5,783 nt of DNA from Chitinophagaceae bacterium UBA2791 (lineage in GTDB: Bacteria; Bacteroidota; Bacteroidia; Chitinophagales; Chitinophagaceae), in assembly GCA_002352105.1 (NCBI GenBank), contig DEHV01000065.1:1-5783 (forward strand). Reading direction: 5' to 3'. Below are positions 1 to 5,310 of this stretch, piece by piece. The notes below the pieces were generated by a model. It was not told the DNA's origin. It ran no database searches and saw only the letters and a program-made list of their open reading frames with translations. Made by a program: the position numbers and the translations under genes. Position 1 is the stretch's first letter. Each line of letters begins with the position of its first letter.

Positions 1-1
1 T

Positions 2-406
2 TCATCCCGCAGAACATTTATTTCCAACGCCGGCAAGGCTGCTCTTGCCGGTAGTTTGGGTATATTTGCCCTAAATGCTGATTTATCTATGACTGCAAAA
101 AATATGTTTGTCCACCATGTATTTTTCTGGCTGAAGAACCCCGACAGCCAGGAAGACCTACAGAAGCTGATAGAGGGACTGAGAAAACTCACCAAGGTAA
201 AGACATTAAAGATGTACCACCTGGGCAGGCCTGCGGACACCAACCGCGACGTAATTGATACCTCCTATTCAGTATCCTGGTTGAATATTTTCGATAGCAA
301 GGAAGACGAGGAAAAATACCAGACCGACCCTCTTCATCTGAAGTTTATTGAAGAATGCAGCCCGCTTTGGAAAAAAGTGGTAGTGTATGATTCTATCGAC
401 GTATAA
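2..406 (+). CDS. Tat-exported Dabb (stress-responsive alpha/beta barrel) domain protein, 5'-truncated
   Basis: Open from the left edge in the frame starting at base 2 (134 residues visible), so the true start lies before the window. The first visible residues contain SRRTFISNAGKAALAGS: a twin-arginine motif (R3, R4, then F6) followed by a small hydrophobic stretch to about residue 24, as in a Tat signal peptide, with possible cleavage near A26. The mature part starts around F36 with VHHVFFWLKNP and ends VVVYDSIDV, which I recognise as the Bacteroidota Dabb (PF07876) type, a small ferredoxin-like barrel that usually dimerises. The internal TTG at 56 or ATG at 89 would cut through or remove the export signal, so neither is a good start. 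The substrate or ligand is unknown; some Dabb relatives are monooxygenase- or cyclase-like, others are structural. The 3' end overlaps the next gene by 20 nt, suggesting co-transcription. Dabb assignment is fairly sure; function is not. Confidence 0.85.
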   Translation, partial: SSRRTFISNAGKAALAGSLGIFALNADLSMTAKNMFVHHVFFWLKNPDSQEDLQKLIEGLRKLTKVKTLKMYHLGRPADTNRDVIDTSYSVSWLNIFDSKEDEEKYQTDPLHLKFIEECSPLWKKVVVYDSIDV

Positions 407-1958
407 TATCGCGCGTAAGTCTGCCTGTTTTTTATCCTTCAATAGAAGTATAAGGCATTGCCTGATCCCTGTTTTTGCCGCGCTGCTGTTCTGCTCCTGC
501 AGTTCCCTGCGTCAATCTTCGGTTAGAGATGATGGTAAAATAGAGCTGGTGTTCATGCAGGTGAACGATGTGTACGAGATCGCCCCGGTATCCGGCGGCA
601 AACACGGCGGCATGGCCAGGGTGGCCGCGGTCAAAAAGGAACTGCAAAGATCAAATCCCAATGTCTTCCTGGCAATGGCGGGGGATTTCTTGAGTCCATC
701 GGTGTACAACAGCCTGCAGCATGAGGGAAAACGGATCCGCGGCAGGCAAATGATCGACGCGATGAATGCCGCGGAATTTGATCTCGCGGTGTTTGGCAAT
801 CATGAGTTTGATATCACGGAAGAAGAACTGCAAAGCAGGTTGAACGAGTCTTCTTTCAAATGGATCGCGTCGAATGCTTTTCATAAGTCGGGCGATTCCG
901 TAAATGCATTTAAAAGGTTCAGGAACGGCCGGGTCGAGGAGCTGCCGGTTACGCTGATGATGACGGTATCGGATGCGGATGGCACCAGGGCAAAGATCGG
1001 GTTGATCAGCGCTACCATTACGTCTAATAACGCGGGCTATGTGAAATATGCCGACCCGGTAGAAACCGCTGTCTATCTTTATAATCAGATCAAGGATTCC
1101 TGCGACGCGGTGATCGCCATCACCCACCAGACCCTCCGTGAGGATATCCGCCTTGCAGAAGCGATACCAGGGCTGGTCCTGATCATGGGCGGCCATGAGC
1201 ACGACGGTCGCTTTAATAAAACCGGCAATACCTTCATCACAAAAGCGCAGGCTAATGCGCGCTCGGCATATATCAGCCGGTTGCGCATCAATAAGGCCGA
1301 TAAAACGGTGGAAGTCGTTCCTGAATTAAGGGAGCTGGATGAAAAAGTAAAAATGGATAGCGCGACTTCGCTCGTCGTAAACAAATGGATGGATATCGCC
1401 GATAAAAACTATTCGGCCCTGGGCTTTGATCCGAATGATATCATCTTTCCCGCAGGCGATTCCCTGGATGGCAGGGAAGCGGTTGTCCGGCGCGGCGCGA
1501 CAAATTTTACTTCGCTGATCGTTAAAGCGATGGCTGAAGCCTGTCCCGGCGCGGATGTGGCGATCATGAATGCCGGGTCTATCCGCCTGGATGACGAGCT
1601 CCATCCTCCCATATCGCAATATGATATTTTAAGAAGCCTGCCTTTTGGAGGGTCTATTCGAGAGGTGGATATGAAGGGCGAGCTGTTAAAACAGGTATTG
1701 GAAACGGGCCTTAAAAACAGGACCAGGGGATCCTTTCTGCACCATTACCCTCAAAGGGATCATATCGAGCCGGCCGCAGTGTACCGCGTAGCGCTTACTG
1801 ATTTTTTGTTGAAGGGACTGGAAACAAATCTCCAGTTTTTGAATAAGGACAACCCGGGCATTCTAAAGGTCTACGATGAAGCTACTTCTTCCGCCGACCC
1901 GCGTTCGGATATCCGGCTGGCCATTATCAGCTTCCTGAAAAAGAAGAAGCCTTTTTGA
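387..1958 (+). CDS. 5'-nucleotidase / metallophosphoesterase family lipoprotein (UshA-like, two-domain)
   Basis: 523 residues. The N-terminus carries basic residues (R20, R23) and a hydrophobic segment (about 25-35) ending FCSC38SS, an imperfect lipobox, so a lipoprotein is likely. The calcineurin-like domain (about 52-275) shows ND61VY63, GD100, GN138H139E, TH247Q and GGH270EH272D. These line up with the two-metal site and catalytic His of UshA-type enzymes, except that Tyr63 stands where the family usually has a His metal ligand. The 5_nucleotid_C domain (about 350-490) shows RRGATNFTSLI, DVAIMNAGSIR and ILRSLPFGG; the usual GGDGY substrate loop reads GLETN (477-481). Related enzymes hydrolyse nucleoside 5'-phosphates or other phosphoesters outside the cytoplasm; the true substrate here is open. 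The ATG lies within the end of the Dabb gene with no clear Shine-Dalgarno, so translational coupling is plausible. No later start keeps the signal segment. Family is certain, substrate is inference. Confidence 0.93.
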   Translation: MILSTYNIARKSACFLSFNRSIRHCLIPVFAALLFCSCSSLRQSSVRDDGKIELVFMQVNDVYEIAPVSGGKHGGMARVAAVKKELQRSNPNVFLAMAGDFLSPSVYNSLQHEGKRIRGRQMIDAMNAAEFDLAVFGNHEFDITEEELQSRLNESSFKWIASNAFHKSGDSVNAFKRFRNGRVEELPVTLMMTVSDADGTRAKIGLISATITSNNAGYVKYADPVETAVYLYNQIKDSCDAVIAITHQTLREDIRLAEAIPGLVLIMGGHEHDGRFNKTGNTFITKAQANARSAYISRLRINKADKTVEVVPELRELDEKVKMDSATSLVVNKWMDIADKNYSALGFDPNDIIFPAGDSLDGREAVVRRGATNFTSLIVKAMAEACPGADVAIMNAGSIRLDDELHPPISQYDILRSLPFGGSIREVDMKGELLKQVLETGLKNRTRGSFLHHYPQRDHIEPAAVYRVALTDFLLKGLETNLQFLNKDNPGILKVYDEATSSADPRSDIRLAIISFLKKKKPF

Positions 1959-2113
1959 TCATTGGCGTATTCCCAAAGCATGTTATTGGTCATTTGGGGC
2001 ATGTTCCGCGCGCCCGGATCATTCATTGGTCAAAAAGCGTGCTTTGCCTCTTTAAATTTCATCCCGCCTGCGCAATAGCCCTGATCGACCTGGTGGCTGC
2101 CCGCCTTATCTTT
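1959..2113. other. Intergenic gap after the nucleotidase gene, no gene seen
   Basis: No coding potential was recognised on either strand. There is a weak inverted repeat CCCAAA/TTTGGG (1972-1977 with 1993-1998, 15-nt loop) without a following T-run, so it is not a convincing terminator. How the upstream operon ends is therefore not visible in the sequence. Confidence 0.5.
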
Positions 2114-2145
2114 TATGTTTTTTAATATGCATTGTGCTAATTTTG
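2114..2145 (+). promoter_or_regulatory. Putative Bacteroidota-type housekeeping promoter for korB
   Basis: TAATTTTG at 2138-2145 matches the Bacteroidota -7 consensus TAnnTTTG exactly. TATG at 2114-2117, 20 nt upstream, is a three-of-four match to the -33 TTTG box. The transcript would start only about a dozen bases before the ATG at 2164. The short leader and the AT-rich, SD-less start (gaatttaatattATG) fit the phylum. This gives korB its own promoter, separate from the nucleotidase gene. Assigned by pattern only. Confidence 0.6.
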
Positions 2146-2163
2146 TAGACTGAATTTAATATT

Positions 2164-3201
2164 ATGAGTGAAGTGTTACCCTCTTCAGCTCCGGCATTGA
2201 CAGCGAAAGACTTTGCCACAGACCAGGAGGTCAGGTGGTGCCCGGGCTGCGGAGACTATTCTATATTGGCCCAGGTGCAAAAAATAATGCCGGGAATTGG
2301 CGTTCCCCGGGAAAATATTGTGATCATCTCGGGTATTGGCTGTAGCAGCCGGTTTCCTTATTATATGAATACCTACGGAATGCATTCTATCCATGGCAGG
2401 GCCACGGCTATTGCTTCCGGCCTCAAGGCTACGCGCCCCGACCTCAGCGTTTGGATCGTTTCGGGAGATGGAGACGGACTTAGTATTGGCGGCAATCATA
2501 CCATACATATCCTTCGCAGGAATTTCGACGTAAATATCCTGTTGTTTAACAACCAGATATATGGTCTTACCAAGGGACAGTATTCCCCCACTTCCGAGGC
2601 CAATAAAATAACCAAATCGACGCCTTTCGGCAGCCTGGATCATCCCTTCAACCCGCTGGCGCTGGCCATGGGCGCCGACGCTACTTTTATCGCGAGAAGC
2701 ATGGACAGGGATCCCAAACATCTTCAGCAATGCTTGCAGCGGACGCACCAGCATAAGGGCGCTTCTTTCCTGGAAATATACCAGAACTGTAACATCTTCA
2801 ATGACGGCGCCTTCGAGGTCTTCACCGAAAAATCAACCAAACCGGAGGAAGTCCTGTTCCTGGAGCAGGGGCAGCCCCTATTGTTCGGGGCCGCCCGCAA
2901 CAAGGGCATCAAGCTGGATGGCTTTAAACCCGTGGTCGTGGAATTGGGAGATGGCGTATCGGCTGATGATCTCTGGATCCATGACGAAAAAGATTTTTAC
3001 AAAGCCCAGATCCTGGTGCGGATGTTCGACGATCCCCAGGCCCCGGGTCGCCTGCCAAGGCCTTTTGGGGTGTTTTATGAAACCGAAAGGCCCACCTACG
3101 AAGAATTGCTTAACCTGCAGATTGAAGAAGTGATCAGCAGTAAGGGCAAGGGCGATCTGGATAAGGTGTTAAGGGGCAAGGAAACCTGGACCATCTACTA
3201 A
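2164..3201 (+). CDS. korB: 2-oxoacid:ferredoxin oxidoreductase, beta subunit (KorB-like)
   Basis: 345 residues, the usual length for the beta subunit. It binds thiamine diphosphate and the proximal 4Fe-4S cluster and, with an alpha (or fused alpha/gamma) subunit, interconverts 2-oxoacids such as 2-oxoglutarate with acyl-CoA, CO2 and reduced ferredoxin in the cytoplasm. Cluster ligands are visible as WC26PGC29G, GIGC60SS and YQNC209N, with spacing like archaeal OFOR beta subunits. The TPP/Mg motif is GDGDG (101-105) with the Asn in LLFNN (129-130), followed by QIYGLTKGQYSPTS. The extended C-terminal region (about 225-345) is typical of bacterial KorB. 2-Oxoglutarate is the likely substrate by resemblance, but the sequence alone does not exclude pyruvate or branched 2-oxoacids. 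No alpha-subunit gene lies within the window on either side, which is unusual, since korA normally sits immediately upstream. The catalytic motifs are intact, so this is not a decayed copy. Confidence 0.95.
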   Translation: MSEVLPSSAPALTAKDFATDQEVRWCPGCGDYSILAQVQKIMPGIGVPRENIVIISGIGCSSRFPYYMNTYGMHSIHGRATAIASGLKATRPDLSVWIVSGDGDGLSIGGNHTIHILRRNFDVNILLFNNQIYGLTKGQYSPTSEANKITKSTPFGSLDHPFNPLALAMGADATFIARSMDRDPKHLQQCLQRTHQHKGASFLEIYQNCNIFNDGAFEVFTEKSTKPEEVLFLEQGQPLLFGAARNKGIKLDGFKPVVVELGDGVSADDLWIHDEKDFYKAQILVRMFDDPQAPGRLPRPFGVFYETERPTYEELLNLQIEEVISSKGKGDLDKVLRGKETWTIY

Positions 3202-3249
3202 TACGCTCCTCAGGCGGCCCCTGTCCCGGGCGATTGACCAGGATCTGCT

Positions 3250-3280
3250 AAAAAAAATGCCAGCGATAAAAATCGCCGGC
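3250..3280 (-). terminator. Rho-independent terminator for leftward transcription
   Basis: Read on the minus strand, a 9-bp stem (GCCGGCGAT with ATCGCTGGC, one G-U wobble) closes a TTTT loop and is followed after one base by eight Ts. On the plus strand the same stem has an A-C mismatch and is followed by CTGTGC with no T-run. Both the wobble and the T-tract therefore indicate minus-strand function. The only minus-strand gene that could use it is the oxygenase, whose stop codon is 384 nt away. Confidence 0.8.
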
Positions 3281-3316
3281 CTGTGCTTACCTCTGAAACC
3301 ACAAAAAGAAAGAGGG

Positions 3317-3331
3317 TTGTATACTGTACAA
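3317..3331. repeat. 15-bp palindromic motif TTGTATACTGTACAA
   Basis: Two 5-bp arms (TTGTA and TACAA) surround TACTG, and the site also contains the perfect palindromes GTATAC and TGTACA. It could be a small operator-type protein site, but it does not sit before any recognised gene and may be chance in AT-rich DNA. Confidence 0.3.
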
Positions 3332-3664
3332 TTAGTTTAGGTCGCGGAATCTATATTGTATTCATTTATATGCGTTTATACTATGCTTTATAAGGGCTCC
3401 GGATCTATGGGCATCCTATATGCTTGCTACTCAATGACTTTTCAAGAGGGGTGCGGAATTACCGTCTTATCAGGACGATCAGAGATCTGGTCTAAAAATG
3501 GAAATGGAAATTATCGGGATAGTCGGACAAAAGCTATTCAAGAAGATTGGATAGTTATTATCGGTTATACGCGGCTGTAGTAAAAAACCTGCATATCTAA
3601 GCGTAAATTTAACCACAGTTTTTTTAAAACCAAAACATTTTTAAAGAGAATTTTAAGTCTTGGG

Positions 3665-4549
3665 CTATTTTGAATATTTCAGCTCTTTTTCGGCTTCCTG
3701 AAATACTTTCTCCTTTTTGTACTCGTACCACCATTGAGGGGCGGTTTTCTTCATGAGCGTATCAATATTGCGCATGCCTACCAGGTTCCAGAGGCCCTTG
3801 GCGACGCCTGAAATATTTCGCTGTACGGCCCTCAGGCTCATAGCAAAGCCGCTGTCGAGGTATTCCATATGGTGCCAGTATCCCGCGGGCATAAACAGGG
3901 TCTCGCCATGTTCGAGGGTGGTTTCGTACCCCCTGGCCAGCTTAAGCGCAGGAAACTGGCCGTAGTCGGGCTTGCCATTGTTAACGTGGTAATTACTGAA
4001 ATCCGCCAGGCTTAGCACCTCAAATGGCTTGCGGTATAGTTTGTGTTGTTCCGAATAAGGGAATAGCAGTATTTTTTTCCTTCCTATGAACTGCGTGTGC
4101 AGGATATGCGACATATCAATATCAAAATGCATATGGGTAATGCTGGTGGCGCCGCCGATAAACAGCATAGGCGCTCTTTTTACAAAACCCTTCATCAGGT
4201 TCTCGGGCCAGGTAAAATCGTTCTGCAGCTGTGGAGCATGATTAAAAATATTAAAAAGAAAGATCCTCCATTCGGCAGGTCCTTTTTTTACCATATCGAT
4301 ATAGTCGCCAAAGCGTATATAATCATCGGCCTTATTTATCGGGGTATAGGCGTCGCTTTTGGTATTGTTATAAATTCCGACCTTTTTGTCTCCCACCACT
4401 TCCTTGAAGTAGTCCCAGGTCCATTTATGATAAGCGTTCCATTGTTTGGCGAGATCCTTTATGACCAGCGGTTTGCCGGGCTTATAATAGTTTTCCTTAA
4501 AATCCGAATCGCTGATAATTCCTGTCTTTTCAATGGGCTCGAGGCGCAT
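3665..4549 (-). CDS. Cupin_8 / JmjC-like Fe(II)/2-oxoglutarate-dependent oxygenase
   Basis: 294 residues. The fold is the double-stranded beta-helix of cupin_8 (PF13621) proteins, relatives of the asparaginyl hydroxylase FIH and of JmjC hydroxylases. The iron triad is visible: H141-F-D143 in THMHFDID and a distal His in MPAGYWH226HMEYL. K158 in FIGRKKILLFP aligns with the FIH lysine that binds the 2-oxoglutarate carboxylate (K214). The N-terminus starts with a PLVIKDLAKQW element (27-37), typical of the group, and the C-terminus (about 250-294) is helical, basic and rich in W/Y. No signal peptide is present, so it should act in the cytoplasm on a protein, RNA or small molecule; the target cannot be told from sequence. 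It is convergent with korB and divergent from the YciO-family gene. There is no Shine-Dalgarno before the ATG. Oxygenase assignment is strong; hydroxylase activity and target are inference. Confidence 0.88.
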   Translation of the reverse strand: MRLEPIEKTGIISDSDFKENYYKPGKPLVIKDLAKQWNAYHKWTWDYFKEVVGDKKVGIYNNTKSDAYTPINKADDYIRFGDYIDMVKKGPAEWRIFLFNIFNHAPQLQNDFTWPENLMKGFVKRAPMLFIGGATSITHMHFDIDMSHILHTQFIGRKKILLFPYSEQHKLYRKPFEVLSLADFSNYHVNNGKPDYGQFPALKLARGYETTLEHGETLFMPAGYWHHMEYLDSGFAMSLRAVQRNISGVAKGLWNLVGMRNIDTLMKKTAPQWWYEYKKEKVFQEAEKELKYSK

Positions 4550-4580
4550 TCTTGAGAATTTTGTACGAAGTTAATATTTC

Positions 4581-4604
4581 ATGGTATATTATATGGTATA
4601 TTAA
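4581..4604 (+). repeat. Tandem 12-bp direct repeat, two copies
   Basis: ATGGTATATTAT (4581-4592) is followed immediately by ATGGTATATTAA (4593-4604), 11 of 12 bases identical. It lies in the divergent intergenic region and overlaps the weak -7-like box. It could bind a regulator on one helical face, given the spacing of about one turn, or be a simple duplication. Confidence 0.75.
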
Positions 4605-4606
4605 TA

Positions 4607-4634
4607 AGGGCGGCATTCCTGCCCTCTTATTTTT
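4607..4634 (+). terminator. Terminator-like hairpin in the leader of the YciO-family gene
   Basis: AGGGC (4607-4611) and GCCCT (4621-4625) form a 5-bp stem that extends by GG/CC across a one-base bulge, with a CATT loop. CTTATTTTT follows. The structure resembles a weak rho-independent terminator on the plus strand, 22 nt before the start codon. It may attenuate the downstream gene or merely be a leader hairpin. On the minus strand no T-run follows. Confidence 0.35.
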
Positions 4635-4656
4635 ACATTCCTTTAATATTTATGTT

Positions 4657-5274
4657 ATGTATGTACGTCTCAATCCACAAAATCCTCAGAGCAGAAGCAT
4701 CGCAAAAATTGTGAGTACGCTGGCGAATGGCGGGGTGATCATCTATCCGACGGATACCATTTACGGGCTGGGCTGCGATATCCATCAACCCAAAGCAATA
4801 GAAAAGATCTGCCGCATCAAGAATATCGATCCCCGTAAATCGCATCTTTCTTTTATATGTTACGATCTCAGCGATATGAGTAAATACATGAAAACCATTT
4901 CAACGCCCACCTACCGCCTGCTCAAGACCCATCTTCCCGGGCCCTACACGTTCATATTACATGCAAGCAAGGAGACGCCGAAACTATTAAAGAGTAAGCG
5001 GGATACCGTCGGCATACGCATACCCGATAATATTATTGCCAGGGAGATCGTGAAAGAGCTGGGACGGCCGATCTTAAGCGCCTCGCTGCCCGGGGAGATG
5101 GTCGAAGAATATACCGACCCGGAAATTATTTATGAAAAATTCAGCAATATGACAGATATTGTCATAGACGGGGGGATAGGCGGCATGACGCCGTCTACGG
5201 TAATAGACTGCACCGGCGATGTTCCTGTATTGGTTCGCGAGGGCGCAGGCAAATGGGAGTATGAAAACGGGTAA
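4657..5274 (+). CDS. YciO/TsaC/Sua5 (YrdC-domain) family protein, YciO-like
   Basis: 205 residues from the ATG at 4657. The frame stays open to 4552, but that stretch is the repeat- and hairpin-bearing promoter region and its translation is unlike the family. The YrdC fold is shown by GGVIIYPTDTIYGLGCD (25-41), the basic ICRIKNIDPRKSHLSF (51-66), LPGPYTFIL (93-101), VGIRIPDN (118-125), LSASLPGE (140-147) and a C-terminal VIDCTGDVPVLVREGAG (182-198). TsaC/Sua5 make threonylcarbamoyl-AMP from threonine, bicarbonate and ATP for the t6A37 modification of ANN-decoding tRNAs. Length, LNPQNPQSRSI start, ICRIK block and missing SxN (SLPGE instead of STSANxSG) resemble E. coli YciO more than TsaC, so the biosynthetic role is uncertain. 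No C-terminal Sua5 domain is present. The GNAT gene follows 36 nt later on the same strand, possibly as an operon. Confidence 0.9.
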   Translation: MYVRLNPQNPQSRSIAKIVSTLANGGVIIYPTDTIYGLGCDIHQPKAIEKICRIKNIDPRKSHLSFICYDLSDMSKYMKTISTPTYRLLKTHLPGPYTFILHASKETPKLLKSKRDTVGIRIPDNIIAREIVKELGRPILSASLPGEMVEEYTDPEIIYEKFSNMTDIVIDGGIGGMTPSTVIDCTGDVPVLVREGAGKWEYENG

Positions 5275-5310
5275 GCCCCGGTCCTGATCTTTCATAAATC
5301 AATTAAACAT

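Larger units (their letters stand above)
3202..3664. other. 463-nt AT-rich intergenic region between convergent genes
   Basis: This gap lies between korB (+) and the oxygenase gene (-). It holds a minus-strand terminator near its left end and a small palindrome at 3317-3331, both listed separately. The stretch 3301-3660 is about 35 % GC by hand count (127 of 360), clearly below korB, where sampled lines run about 50-65 %. One open frame (3383-3580, +, 65 codons from ATG) looks like no family I know and has no visible ribosome site, so I do not call it a gene. No tRNA-like or riboswitch-like structure was recognised. Confidence 0.6.
4550..4656. promoter_or_regulatory. Shared divergent promoter region of the oxygenase and YciO-family genes
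   Basis: These 107 nt must hold the promoters of both flanking genes. For the rightward gene, TTTG at 4560-4563 is followed 21 nt later by TATATTAT (4585-4592), a partial match to TAnnTTTG that lies in the first copy of the tandem repeat. For the leftward gene, TAACTTCG on the minus strand (plus 4566-4573) is one base off the -7 consensus, but no good -33 box was found. The exact promoters remain uncertain. Confidence 0.4.

Noticed and set aside
651..1202. 183-codon open frame on the minus strand inside the nucleotidase gene
   Set aside because: It lies opposite a gene with clear family motifs throughout, and its translation resembles no family. It is a shadow of GC-biased coding.
1938..1957. 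AAAAAG...CTTTTT inverted repeat across the nucleotidase stop codon
   Set aside because: The stem is made almost only of A-T pairs and arises from lysine codons near the C-terminus; too weak for a terminator.
1972..1998. CCCAAA/TTTGGG inverted repeat after the nucleotidase gene
   Set aside because: Six-bp stem with a 15-nt loop and no T-run; not a convincing terminator or operator.
2185..2754. 189-codon open frame on the minus strand inside korB
   Set aside because: korB has intact motifs over the same bases; the antisense translation shows no domain-like pattern.
3498..3554. 18-residue peptide frame MEMEIIGIVGQKLFKKIG
   Set aside because: It looks mildly amphipathic like a small toxin or antimicrobial peptide, but it is very short, has no start context and no antitoxin-like RNA was recognised; probably chance.
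3383..3580. 65-codon plus-strand frame (open further upstream to a TTG at 3356)
   Set aside because: Translation is unlike known families, has no ribosome site or convincing promoter, and AT-rich composition without a coding feel. Kept only as part of the AT-rich island finding.
3618..3630. GTTTT-TTT-AAAAC inverted repeat near the oxygenase stop
   Set aside because: A pure A/T stem with a 3-nt loop would be unstable; the better minus-strand terminator is at 3250-3280.
4097..4555. 152-codon plus-strand open frame opposite the oxygenase gene
   Set aside because: The minus strand carries the HxD motif and 2-oxoglutarate lysine here; the plus-strand translation is an antisense by-product.
4552..4656. 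N-terminal extension of the YciO-family protein to 4552
   Set aside because: The 35 extra residues translate the tandem repeat and hairpin and do not resemble the family, whose members begin close to MYVRLNPQNP.
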